The translations under genes were made by a program, and so were the position numbers. From the NCBI GenBank assembly GCA_023430625.1, contig JAEZAA010000159.1:1-32377 (forward strand): a stretch of 32,377 nt of DNA, written 5' to 3'. This DNA is from Pseudomonadota bacterium (GTDB lineage: Bacteria > Pseudomonadota > Gammaproteobacteria > Pseudomonadales > Oleiphilaceae). Shown in pieces: positions 1-7,931 of the stretch (position 1 is its first letter; each line of letters opens with the position of its first letter). The notes below the pieces were generated by a model. The model was not told the DNA's origin. It was given only the letters and a program-made list of their open reading frames with translations, and did not search any database.

Positions 1-642
1 GATTCCGACTGCCGTCCTGACCCGCAGTGGCTGCAGCAAGGTGTTTCCATGCTGGACAATAATCCGTCAATCGGCGTCCTGTCGGGGCAGGTGAAGATCT
101 TTTTCCAAAATCCCCAGCATCCCAAAACCGTCGAGCTATTCGATGCGGAATTCGCGTTTCGTCAGGAAGACAATGCCCGTCAGGGTAAGGCCGTCACCGC
201 CAATCTCTTCGTCCGCCGGGAGGTGTTCGAGCGCGTGGGGTTGTTCAATGAGGAGACTTTTTCGGGAGGCGATTACGAATTCACCTCGCGCGCCGTTGCC
301 CATGGTTTTTCCTTGCACTACTGCGCCGACGCCGTGGTTTTTCACCCGGCACGAGATCGCTTTGACGAATATCGTCGGAAAATCCGACGGACCATGGGCG
401 GTGCCTACAGCATGCGCAGGGAGGATCCCCGTTTCGCCCAGCTGTTCAGTCCCCAGGAAATTGCCAAGGATTTGCTTCGGCCCGCCAAAATGTTCGCTCG
501 CCTGTTGGGCAAGATTTCCTGCGGTGAGCGCTCATTCCTCGAGGTCGTGCGGATTATGCTGGTCGTCCTTCATAACCAGGCATTCAAGGTCGTGGTGAAA
601 CTGGCCTACCTCAGCGGTCTCAAACGGACGTTTCAACGTTAG
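1..642 (+). CDS. GT2-family glycosyltransferase, 3' part
   Basis: The reading frame is open from base 1, so the true start lies outside the window. The first visible residues, DSDCRPDPQWLQQG, match the central metal/sugar-nucleotide region of GT-A fold family 2 glycosyltransferases (acidic D-x-D followed by P-x-W-L). Further on, GGDYEFTSRAVAHG is the usual acceptor-side (E/D)-D-x-(E/D)-x-x-x-R-like region, followed by the strand ending YCADAVVFHPARD. The C-terminal third (around LLGKISCGERSFLEVVRIMLVVLHNQAFKVV) may be a membrane-associated amphipathic tail. Family role: transfer of a sugar from a nucleotide or lipid donor to a polysaccharide, lipid or protein acceptor at the inner membrane. 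The substrate cannot be told from this fragment. It ends about 100 bp before the convergent ilvD gene. Confidence 0.85.
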   Translation, partial: DSDCRPDPQWLQQGVSMLDNNPSIGVLSGQVKIFFQNPQHPKTVELFDAEFAFRQEDNARQGKAVTANLFVRREVFERVGLFNEETFSGGDYEFTSRAVAHGFSLHYCADAVVFHPARDRFDEYRRKIRRTMGGAYSMRREDPRFAQLFSPQEIAKDLLRPAKMFARLLGKISCGERSFLEVVRIMLVVLHNQAFKVVVKLAYLSGLKRTFQR

Positions 643-700
643 AGGCGGGCGGTGTCATCATGGCCGGACGTCGGCCTCTTGCACCAGCTGCAAAAGAAAA

Positions 701-718
701 CGGGCGCCGAAGCGCCCG
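701..718 (-). terminator. Intrinsic terminator of ilvD
   Basis: A perfect 7-bp stem (CGGGCGC with GCGCCCG) encloses a 4-nt loop. Read on the minus strand it is followed by a T-rich run (complement of 690-700), as in rho-independent terminators. It lies about 33 bp past the ilvD stop codon. On the plus strand the tail is only CTCTTTG, so termination of the glycosyltransferase transcript here would be weaker. Confidence 0.85.
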
Positions 719-750
719 CTCTTTGTCTGTGCCACTGGGAACGCAGGGGC

Positions 751-2595
751 TTACTTCAGCATGTCGAGATTGCGCACGGCACCCTTGTCGGCGCTGGTGG
801 CCAGCAAGGCATAGGCCTTGAGTGCGGCACTGACTCGGCGCTGGCGCGGCTGAGCCGGCTTCCAGGCCTGCTCGCCCTTGGCTTCCATGGCGGCGCGGCG
901 ACGGGCCAGTTCTTCGGCCGGAATCTCCACGTTGATGCTGCGGTTGGGGATGTCGATCAGCACCGGGTCACCCTGTTCGATCAAGGCGATGTTGCCGCCC
1001 GCGGCGGCTTCCGGCGAGGCATGGCCAATGGACAGGCCCGAGGTGCCACCGGAGAAGCGTCCGTCCGTCAGCAGGGCGCAGACCTTACCCAGGCCCTTGG
1101 ACTTGAGGTAACTGGTGGGGTAGAGCATTTCCTGCATGCCCGGACCGCCCTTGGGCCCTTCGTAGCGGATAATGACCACATCGCCTGCCTGCACCTCATC
1201 ATTGAGAATGCCTTTGACCGCGGCATCCTGGCTTTCAAAAATGCGGGCTCGACCTTCGAACACCAGGATGCTGTCGTCCACGCCAGCCGTTTTGACGATA
1301 CAGCCGTCCTCGGCGATGTTGCCGTACAGCACCGCCAGACCGCCTTCCGTGCTGAAGGCATTGTCGACGCTGCGAATACAGCCGTTTTCCCGATCCAGAT
1401 CCAACGACGGCCAACGGGTATCCTGGCTGAACGCCTGCTGAGTGGGGATGCCGGCGGGGCCTGCCTTGAAGAAGTGATGCACACGCTCGTCATCGGTCCG
1501 CATCACATCCCACTTGTCCAGTGCCTCTTTCAGGGTCTTGCTGTGGACGGTGGGTACGTCGTTGTGCAGCAGTCCGGCGCGATCCAGTTCGCCAAGAATG
1601 GCGGGAATACCACCGGCACGGTGGACGTCCTCGATGTGGTACTTCGGCGTATTGGGCGCAACCTTGCAGAACTGCGGCACTTTGCGGGACAGGCGGTCGA
1701 TATCGGTCAGGGAGAAATTGACTTCGCCTTCCTGGGCGGCTGCCAGCAGGTGGAGAATAGTGTTGGTGGAACCGCCCATGGCGATGTCCAGGGTCATGGC
1801 GTTCTCGAAGGCCTTGAAGCTGGCAATGCTGCGCGGCAGCACGGATTGGTCGTCCTGCTCGTAATGGCGGCGCGTGATGTCGACGATCCGGCGCGCGGCT
1901 TCCAGAAACAGTTCCTTGCGATCGGCATGGGTGGCCAGCACGGTACCGTTGCCGGGTAGGGACAGGCCGATGGCTTCGGTGAGGCAGTTCATGGAGTTGG
2001 CGGTGAACATGCCGGAGCAGGAACCGCAGGTGGGGCAGGCGGAGCGCTCGTATTCGGCGGCGGTTTCATCGCTGACGTTGGCGTCGGCGGCTACCACCAT
2101 GGCGTCGATCAGGTCCAGCTTGTGCTCGGCCAGCTTGGTCTTGCCGGCTTCCATGGGGCCGCCAGAGACGAAGATGGTCGGGATGTTCAGGCGCAGTGCG
2201 GCCATCAGCATGCCGGGCGTGATCTTGTCACAGTTGGAGATACAGACCAGGGCATCGGCGCAATGGGCGTTGACCATGTACTCCACGGAATCAGCGATGA
2301 TTTCCCGGGACGGCAAGCTGTAGAGCATGCCGTCGTGACCCATGGCGATGCCGTCGTCGACCGCAATCGTATTGAATTCCTTGGCCACGCCGCCGGCGGC
2401 TTCGATCTCGCGGCACACCAGCTGGCCGAGGTCCTTCAGGTGCACGTGCCCGGGCACGAACTGGGTGAATGAGTTGGCGACGGCAATGATGGGTTTATCG
2501 AAGTCCTCGGTTTTCATACCCGTAGCGCGCCACAAAGCGCGGGCGCCGGCCATATTGCGTCCCTGGGTGGAGGTTTTCGAGCGGTACGTCGGCAT
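751..2595 (-). CDS. ilvD: Dihydroxy-acid dehydratase
   Basis: 614 residues, the usual length for the family (E. coli about 616). IlvD dehydrates 2,3-dihydroxy-isovalerate and 2,3-dihydroxy-3-methylvalerate to the 2-keto acids, a shared step of valine, isoleucine and pantothenate/leucine precursor synthesis in the cytoplasm. Visible hallmarks are the N-terminal TQGRNMAGARALWRATG, the iron-sulfur cysteine motifs CISNCDKITPGM and CPTCGSCSGMFTANSMNC, and the C-terminal LTDGRFSGGTSGLSIGHASPEAA. The ATG is preceded by AGGAT with about 7 nt spacing. The gene stands alone, convergent with the glycosyltransferase and divergent from the HDOD gene. No leucine/valine-rich leader peptide is obvious in the 315-bp upstream gap. 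Confidence 0.98.
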   Translation of the reverse strand: MPTYRSKTSTQGRNMAGARALWRATGMKTEDFDKPIIAVANSFTQFVPGHVHLKDLGQLVCREIEAAGGVAKEFNTIAVDDGIAMGHDGMLYSLPSREIIADSVEYMVNAHCADALVCISNCDKITPGMLMAALRLNIPTIFVSGGPMEAGKTKLAEHKLDLIDAMVVAADANVSDETAAEYERSACPTCGSCSGMFTANSMNCLTEAIGLSLPGNGTVLATHADRKELFLEAARRIVDITRRHYEQDDQSVLPRSIASFKAFENAMTLDIAMGGSTNTILHLLAAAQEGEVNFSLTDIDRLSRKVPQFCKVAPNTPKYHIEDVHRAGGIPAILGELDRAGLLHNDVPTVHSKTLKEALDKWDVMRTDDERVHHFFKAGPAGIPTQQAFSQDTRWPSLDLDRENGCIRSVDNAFSTEGGLAVLYGNIAEDGCIVKTAGVDDSILVFEGRARIFESQDAAVKGILNDEVQAGDVVIIRYEGPKGGPGMQEMLYPTSYLKSKGLGKVCALLTDGRFSGGTSGLSIGHASPEAAAGGNIALIEQGDPVLIDIPNRSINVEIPAEELARRRAAMEAKGEQAWKPAQPRQRRVSAALKAYALLATSADKGAVRNLDMLK

Positions 2596-2910
2596 GGCTG
2601 ATCCTGTTCATCAAGAGGTTCGGAAGAAAAGGGGGCTACCCTGGCAGCAAGGCCAGTCCCGTGGATTGGACGGGGGAGCAGACCGGAAGCGTTGCTGTGG
2701 GTGGTTTTTAATCGTATCCGGGCAAGCATATCAGAGTTGGGTACGCTTTTTCATCTCGGGAACCCCCGCTATGTTCGACCAGCCCACAAAGATGACGGAC
2801 CGGCTCTCGAGCCCGCCTGGAACCTGCTATCTTTTCCTATATCGGCCGGGAGGTTCTGCCCGGCAGGCTGTCGATGCGTTTCAAGATGTGCATGTGGAGA
2901 CCCGGGTTGC
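2596..2910. other. Divergent intergenic region ilvD / HDOD gene
   Basis: This 315-bp stretch must hold the promoters of both divergent genes. It contains an AT-richer patch around 2700-2760 and another at 2826-2843 (TATCTTTTCCTATATC) that could supply -10 elements, but no hexamer pair is convincing. A 6-bp inverted repeat GCCGGG (2845-2850) / CCCGGC (2859-2864) with an 8-nt loop lies about 46 bp before the HDOD start. A long in-frame extension of the HDOD ORF back to 2692 exists but shows no domain similarity. Confidence 0.5.
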
Positions 2911-4155
2911 GTGGCTAGTGAAGATGTAAGAATGCTTCGTGAATTTTCCCTGCTGGCGCGCCTGTCGGCGGAACAGCTGATCCTGTTGTCGTCGCGCTTG
3001 GCGCGGCGGCAATACGATGCGGGCGCGCAGGTGATGGATCTGGGATCGCGCGACAATCAGGTTTATTTCCTGTTGCAGGGCGAGGTGGTGTTGGAGCCGG
3101 TTCAGGGCAAGCCGGTGCGAATTGTCGCCGGCACCGAGGCGGCGCGCCACGCGATTGCGCCGGTGCAGCCGCGCCAGTACCGGGTCAGTGCCGGCATCGA
3201 TGGAACTTGCCTGGGCATCATCGAACAACCGCTGCTGGCGCGCTTGATCAAGGAGGCGCCGCTTAATGCGGCTGCCGGCCGGAATCAGGATGCGGACCCG
3301 CATAATCCGTCCTACGGGTTGCTGATGCAGTTCCATCGGGATCTCAAGGCCAACCAGATCAACCTGCCGAGTTTGCCCGATACGGCGATTCGGGTGCGCA
3401 AGGTGGCGGAGGCGGAGAATTCATCCATCGCGGATATCGCCCGGGTCCTACGGCACGATCCCGCCATGGTGGTCAAGCTGGTACGTGCGGCCAACAGTCC
3501 CTTTTACCGGGGCTGGTCGCGGATCGAATCCTGCGAGGAGGCCGTTGTGCGGCTGGGCATCGAGGCGACCCGGCAACTGGTCATGGTGTTCGCGATGCGT
3601 GAACTGTTCCAGACCCGGACCGCAAGCCTGAAAACGCGCATGACCCAGCTTTGGGACAGCTCCCGAGAGGTGGCCGCAATCGCCTACGTGCTGGCGAAGA
3701 TGACACCGAGGCTGAATCCGGAGCATGCTTTACTGGCGGGGCTGATCCATGCGGTGGGGGCCATTCCGGTGATCCATTACGCGCAGGAGTCCGTGAGTTT
3801 GGTCAAATACCCGGAAATCCTGGAAGAAGTCATCCTGGATTTGCAGGCAGAACTGGGCGCGGCCCTGCTGCAGCGCTGGGACTTCCCCCAGGACTTAATT
3901 GATGTGGTGGTGCACGCCGGTGACTTTACGTATGACTCCGGCAGTGATGAGCCGGACTACGTGGATGTGGTACTGGTGGCGCAACTGCATGCCGCCATCG
4001 GCAAGCCGGGCGCGGTCGCGATGCCACCGATGGACCGGGTGCCGGCGGTGCGGAAGCTGGCGCGGGGTGAGCTGACGGCGGAGCGCAGTCTCGCGGTATT
4101 GGCCGAGGCCCAGGATGAGTTACGGGAAGCGCGCCAGATGCTGGGGGCGGCTTGA
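2911..4155 (+). CDS. Cyclic-nucleotide-binding-like and HDOD domain signalling protein
   Basis: About 414 residues. Residues 8-110 look like a cNMP-binding/CRP-type beta-barrel (LREFSLLARLSAEQL, then NQVYFLLQGEVVL). Residues about 150-350 are an HDOD domain (NLPSLPDTAIRVRKVAEAENSSIADIARVLRHDPAMVVKLVRAANSP is split here from the family pattern: LP-x-LP, ISxDPALxxKLLRLANS-like). In the helix where HD phosphohydrolases carry His-Asp, this protein has GLIHAVG, so as usual for HDOD it is probably a non-enzymatic scaffold in signal transduction. A cytoplasmic location is expected, as there is no signal peptide or membrane segment. The start is uncertain: GTG 2911 has GGAG at 2896-2899, while ATG 2932 would begin directly at MLREFSLL. 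The ORF can extend to 2692, but that extension looks non-coding. Confidence 0.85.
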   Translation: MASEDVRMLREFSLLARLSAEQLILLSSRLARRQYDAGAQVMDLGSRDNQVYFLLQGEVVLEPVQGKPVRIVAGTEAARHAIAPVQPRQYRVSAGIDGTCLGIIEQPLLARLIKEAPLNAAAGRNQDADPHNPSYGLLMQFHRDLKANQINLPSLPDTAIRVRKVAEAENSSIADIARVLRHDPAMVVKLVRAANSPFYRGWSRIESCEEAVVRLGIEATRQLVMVFAMRELFQTRTASLKTRMTQLWDSSREVAAIAYVLAKMTPRLNPEHALLAGLIHAVGAIPVIHYAQESVSLVKYPEILEEVILDLQAELGAALLQRWDFPQDLIDVVVHAGDFTYDSGSDEPDYVDVVLVAQLHAAIGKPGAVAMPPMDRVPAVRKLARGELTAERSLAVLAEAQDELREARQMLGAA

Positions 4156-4190
4156 TCGCGGTTCTCCAGCCTTAATTGTTCTCTACCAAG

Positions 4191-4249
4191 ATACCGTTCT
4201 CCACCCCAAGGTACTGGGCTCCACTCCAAAAGTACCGTTCGCCATCAGG
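4191..4249. repeat. Degenerate ~21-bp tandem repeat at a convergent gene junction
   Basis: Three imperfect units start at 4191 (ATACCGTTCTCCACCCCAAG), 4211 (GTACTGGGCTCCACTCCAAA plus A) and 4232 (GTACCGTTCGCCATCAGG). They lie between the converging ends of the HDOD and DedA-PAP2 genes and run into the last codons of the latter. There is no clear hairpin plus T-tract here, so this is not an obvious terminator. Confidence 0.5.
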
Positions 4250-5699
4250 ATGTCGCAGGCGGTGCATAGCCGATAGCGGCATCGCTGTAGGTGAGAAACA
4301 CCAGCACGCCCAGACCCAGCAGCGCGGTGGCCAAGGCCGCGTGCCCGGTGCGTCCCCAGCACAGGGAACGATGGTTGAACGGGCTGTAGCTGATGCGAGT
4401 CAGCGCGCAGATCACCATTCCCCACAGAAATCCGCCCAGCACGTCGCTGAGCCAGTGCACCCCCAGGTACAGCCGACTCAGACCAACCAGCACAACCGGG
4501 AGCGCCAGCAGGCCGTAGATCTTCCAGCGCTCTTTGGGCTGCATTTCCTGGGCAATAAACGTTGCCAGCAAACCCCAGAATGCCGCTGCGCCGCCGGCAT
4601 GACCGCTGGGAAAGGCAAAGGAGTCGGGTGGCAGCATAACGGCTTGAGGGCGGACGACCTCCAGTCCCTCCTTCAGGAAATGAATGGATAGGCCCGTTGC
4701 CGCGCCAGCGAACGCCACATGCAGTGCGGCGGCATAATGGCCACGGATCACGAAGAAGATCGTGAGTATCGCGAACAGGATCGAGTGCGCTTCCGCATCG
4801 CCCAGCAAGGTGATGACGATAAAGATGGGATCGAGCAGCGGCTGGCGCAGGCTTTGAAAGAAGCTTTGGGTAGCCAGGTTCCACTCCCAGATCAGGCGTG
4901 TTTCCAGAACCGAGACGGTCAGCAGGATGAACAGCGGCAGGCAGGTGACCAGCAGCATCAGCGACGCCAGGGGGAAGTCCTGATGGTCGCTGCGGGGGCT
5001 GCTCAGCCGGTACCAGAGGCCGTGCGTCGCGGCCGAATGCTGGATCTTGCGGCGTAGCCATTGGGCGAGCCGGTTGTCCGATTGCAATTGCCAGTGCAGG
5101 TGGATAAACCCATAGAACACCAGGAGCAGTACGGCGACCACGCTGAACAGGACGAGATAGAAATGGCGGGGCAGTTCTAGGTCGACAGTCAGTGATGCCC
5201 CCACCAGAAACCCGGGCAGCACGTAGACCGGCGCCCAGCCGAGGGCGGAGATGCAGTTGAAGGCGAAGAACTGCCGGGCGGGCATGTCGAACATACCGGC
5301 AACCATGGGGATAACCGGGCGAATCGGGCCGATAAAGCGTCCAATGACCACGCTCTTGCCACCGTGACTGCGAAAGAAGGTCTCACCTCGGGCCAGCATC
5401 TCCGGGTAGCGCCGGAACGGCCAGATACCGTGCAGCCGCTCGTGGAAGATGCGGCCCAGGTAGAAGCTGATGCCGTCTCCCAGAATCGCGCCGGCAGCCG
5501 CGGCCAGCAGGGTGACTTCTAAGCTGAGCAGACCGCTACCGGCGAGCGTGCCCAGCAGGAAGATCAACAACACGCCCGGCACCAGGATGCCGACCAGTGC
5601 CAAGGATTCCAGCAGTGCCGTCAGGAGTACGGCGATGACAAGCCAGTGCGGATGTTGGGTCAGAAAGTCCAGCAGTGGTTGAACGTGACTTCGGTCCAT
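4245..5699 (-). CDS. DedA-family / PAP2 phosphatase fusion membrane protein
   Basis: 484 residues in two membrane modules. Residues about 15-200 are DedA/VTT-like: hydrophobic helices, the ESLALVGILVPG re-entrant segment and GRFIGPIRPVIPMVAG (120-135) with the conserved R-F-x-P/G-x-x-R. Residues about 245-470 are a type 2 phosphatidic acid phosphatase with the three catalytic motifs intact: K343-x6-R350-P351, P364-S-G-H367 and S408-R409-x5-H415-x3-D419. DedA proteins are linked to undecaprenyl-phosphate or phospholipid translocation, and PAP2 enzymes dephosphorylate lipid pyrophosphates or phosphates on the periplasmic face. A fusion could couple lipid-carrier dephosphorylation and flipping (inference). 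Such DedA-PAP2 fusions are known in Pseudomonas and relatives. Substrate is unknown. Confidence 0.92.
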   Translation of the reverse strand: MDRSHVQPLLDFLTQHPHWLVIAVLLTALLESLALVGILVPGVLLIFLLGTLAGSGLLSLEVTLLAAAAGAILGDGISFYLGRIFHERLHGIWPFRRYPEMLARGETFFRSHGGKSVVIGRFIGPIRPVIPMVAGMFDMPARQFFAFNCISALGWAPVYVLPGFLVGASLTVDLELPRHFYLVLFSVVAVLLLVFYGFIHLHWQLQSDNRLAQWLRRKIQHSAATHGLWYRLSSPRSDHQDFPLASLMLLVTCLPLFILLTVSVLETRLIWEWNLATQSFFQSLRQPLLDPIFIVITLLGDAEAHSILFAILTIFFVIRGHYAAALHVAFAGAATGLSIHFLKEGLEVVRPQAVMLPPDSFAFPSGHAGGAAAFWGLLATFIAQEMQPKERWKIYGLLALPVVLVGLSRLYLGVHWLSDVLGGFLWGMVICALTRISYSPFNHRSLCWGRTGHAALATALLGLGVLVFLTYSDAAIGYAPPATS

Positions 5700-5770
5700 G
5701 TCGCTTCGTAGGGCAGCTCGTTTGGTTTGAGTTCCACCGGCGCAGCCTGTCCCGATTCACCTGGTGCGGG

Positions 5771-6769
5771 TCAGGTGGCAGCTTGGCGCTGGTGTCCGTT
5801 GTGGCTGATGCGGTTATGGCCTGCATTACGGGCGTCGCGCAGGGCCTGATGCGCGCCTTGTAGCAGGACCTGGTCATCGGTCTGGCCATCGGCGCGGGTG
5901 ACACAGCCAAGGCTGACGGTCATGCGGTCGACGGTTGGCCAGGTTTTCTCTTCCACCGTACGCCGGATCCGCTCGGCAATGACCAGCAGACCTTCCTGGG
6001 GCGTAAAGGGCAGGAGCAGGTAAAATAGCCCGTCGCCGCCATAGTAGATACTGTCGCCGGCGCGAGTCATTGTGCGCAGAAGCTGGGACAGCGCGGGCAG
6101 CAGGTCAAGTGCCATCCCCTTGCCGTGGGCATCCAACTGCTGGGCATAGTAATCGATTTCCAAGGCGATCAGCGAGACGGGATGCTTGGTCGCTTCGGAA
6201 CGCGCCAACTCCTGTTTCAGGGTGAAGTCCAGATGGCGGCGATTGTAGGCGCCGGTCAGGGTGTCACGGATGGCGAGCTCGCCCAGGGACCGGGCTTTAT
6301 GATGATAAAGATACGCGTACACGCCGGCCAGGCCGGCGAGCAGACTGAAACTGGTGAAAAAGCGGATGCCGCTGTAAGCACCGCTGCTGGCCATGAGGGT
6401 GATGCTGATCCAGCAGGCGGTGGCGATGTTGAGATAGATCGCCGAGCGCAGGGGGACCACCAGAAAGCCGAAGAGTCCCAGCACATAGGCCCAATGATGG
6501 GCGGTCGGGTCCATGTGCAGGACCACCACGCCGGTCAGCAGCATCAGGCCGCTTAGAATCAGCAGGTGCCCGAGCTGGCCGTGGCTGTCATTGCGCTTGG
6601 CCCAGCCATACAGGGCACCAATCAGCAGGGCCGGCACAAACAGGGCGCTGGCGTAAAACAGGTCGTAAAAGCCGTAGCGGACGTTTTGCACGGCAAGAAA
6701 GGACATGACCAGGGCTGCCAGCAGGTAGAGCGTGATATGCGCGCGGGTGCGCAGCAAGGCTTCAGTCAT
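5771..6769 (-). CDS. Membrane GGDEF-like protein with degenerate GGDGL motif
   Basis: About 332 residues. The N-terminal half holds five to six membrane helices (LYLLAALVMSFLAV through SFSLLAGLAGVYAYLY), then the classic linker RDTLTGAYNRRHLDFTL opens a GGDEF domain (DxLTGxxNRR). The signature active-site loop reads YYGGDGLFYLL, so the G-G-D is kept but the catalytic E-F is replaced by G-L. The family makes cyclic di-GMP from two GTP; with this change diguanylate cyclase activity is doubtful and a receptor or regulatory role is possible (inference). No EAL or RxxD inhibitory site is evident. ATG 6769 is preferred over 6778 because GAGG lies 9 nt upstream and the start forms an ATGACTGA 8-bp overlap with the stop of the upstream gene, suggesting translational coupling. 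Confidence 0.88.
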   Translation of the reverse strand: MTEALLRTRAHITLYLLAALVMSFLAVQNVRYGFYDLFYASALFVPALLIGALYGWAKRNDSHGQLGHLLILSGLMLLTGVVVLHMDPTAHHWAYVLGLFGFLVVPLRSAIYLNIATACWISITLMASSGAYSGIRFFTSFSLLAGLAGVYAYLYHHKARSLGELAIRDTLTGAYNRRHLDFTLKQELARSEATKHPVSLIALEIDYYAQQLDAHGKGMALDLLPALSQLLRTMTRAGDSIYYGGDGLFYLLLPFTPQEGLLVIAERIRRTVEEKTWPTVDRMTVSLGCVTRADGQTDDQVLLQGAHQALRDARNAGHNRISHNGHQRQAAT

Positions 6770-7772
6770 TGGCCTCATCCTCGGCTTGTTCGAGTTCCAC
6801 GTGTGAGCAGGTCTGGTTGCTGCCGCGGCTTTGTGCCAGCGACAACGCCTGGTGCGCCTGACGGATCAGGCTCTCACTGTCATCGCCCACGTTCAGGTCC
6901 ACAATGCCCAGGCTGACCGTCACCGGCCGGTCCTCCTTGCTCAGTTGCTGCTTGCAGCGCAGTCGCAGCTTCTCGGCGGTCTTCATGGCGCCGCGGGTGT
7001 TGGTGTGGGGCAGGATGACGATAAATTCGGTCTGGTTGTAGCGGTAGTAGCTGTCGAACAGGCGCAGGTTTTCGTGCAGCGTGCGCCCCAGCCGGTTCAG
7101 CAACAGGTCCAGCTGATTCTCCGGCAGGTCGTTAAGGCAGCCCGGGTCCAGGGCCAGCGCCAGAACGGTCAGATCGGTGCCTTCGCGTTCGCTACGCTGA
7201 ATCTCCTTGTCCAGGTCCTGGCTCAGGTATTCGCGGTTCGAGGCCAGGGTCAGGCTGTCGGTGCGGCGCAGGGGTTTGAGCTGGCGCTCCTTGATCTCCC
7301 GCAGGTAGACGAACGCCAGGGTCAGCGACAGGCACAGCAGGAAAGTGAAAAAGATCTGGACCTTGGCGGGCTGGTCATAGAACTGGATCAGACTGAACAT
7401 CACCAGAACGGCATAGGCGGCGGTCAGGGTCGAGGCGACCCGCACCCGGTAGATCAGGAACACGATCAGGGGGAACAGATAGCACCAGGGTTCCGCCAGA
7501 TTGGGCGCGAAGATGAAGCTGACTAGCGTCACCGCAGCCAGAAAGCCCACCACCAGATGTGCCAGGATATGGGGGCTGCGGTCGTCGTCGGATGCTGCCG
7601 GTTGCTGGCTGATCCAGCCATTGGCAAAGAGCAGCGCGCCCAGCAGCAGGGCCAGCAGGGCGGTGGGATAGTCCGCCGCGAACAGGGCGGATACGGCGAG
7701 AAAGATGGCAATGGCGGCGGCCAGCCAATAAATCCGGACGCGAATCGGTTGCGTCATTTCCTGGAATGTCAT
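6762..7772 (-). CDS. Membrane GGDEF-like protein with degenerate NQTEF motif
   Basis: About 336 residues from the chosen ATG (MTFQEMTQPIRVRIYWL). Several membrane helices (residues about 12-150) are followed by REIKERQLKPLRRTDSLTLASNREYLSQDL, corresponding to the D-x-L-T-x-x-x-N-R start of a GGDEF domain. The active-site turn reads YRYNQTEFIVILP: E-F is kept but G-G-D is replaced by N-Q-T. VTVSLGIVDL and HQALSLAQSRGSN match the domain's conserved C-terminal part. It is the complementary degeneration to its downstream partner, with which it overlaps by 8 bp. Diguanylate cyclase activity is therefore doubtful. The start is uncertain: ATG 7811 (MNIWKVTKG) and a longer frame to 7967 also exist, but the latter would overlap proA. 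AAGGGG lies 12 nt before ATG 7772. Confidence 0.85.
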   Translation of the reverse strand: MTFQEMTQPIRVRIYWLAAAIAIFLAVSALFAADYPTALLALLLGALLFANGWISQQPAASDDDRSPHILAHLVVGFLAAVTLVSFIFAPNLAEPWCYLFPLIVFLIYRVRVASTLTAAYAVLVMFSLIQFYDQPAKVQIFFTFLLCLSLTLAFVYLREIKERQLKPLRRTDSLTLASNREYLSQDLDKEIQRSEREGTDLTVLALALDPGCLNDLPENQLDLLLNRLGRTLHENLRLFDSYYRYNQTEFIVILPHTNTRGAMKTAEKLRLRCKQQLSKEDRPVTVSLGIVDLNVGDDSESLIRQAHQALSLAQSRGSNQTCSHVELEQAEDEAND

Positions 7773-7870
7773 CGCTGTACTCAGCCCCTTGGTAACCTTC
7801 CATATGTTCATACAATCTAGAGGGTCCGGACAGGGCTGTCGAATTGCTCCCAAGTCCGGGCCGGCACAGC

Positions 7871-7898
7871 TTACCTCATCGGCGCAACTGGGTATAAT
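7871..7898 (+). promoter_or_regulatory. Sigma-70-type promoter of proA
   Basis: A consensus -10 TATAAT is at 7893-7898, with a weak -35 TTACCT at 7871-7876 (16-bp spacer). Transcription would start near 7905, which excludes the upstream in-frame ATG at 7905 as translation start and supports ATG 7932, which has GGAG 8 nt upstream. Confidence 0.65.
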
Positions 7899-7931
7899 GG
7901 CCGCATGAAATCGACGCGCGGAGAAAGCGGA

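Noticed and set aside
652..1959. Long plus-strand ORF antisense to ilvD
   Set aside because: ilvD on the opposite strand is an unmistakable full-length gene. The antisense frame is a GC-rich shadow with no recognised motif.
2692..2910. N-terminal extension of the HDOD gene
   Set aside because: The extra 73 residues show no domain, are Cys/Arg/Pro-rich, and include likely promoter sequence. Domain similarity starts at MLREFSLL.
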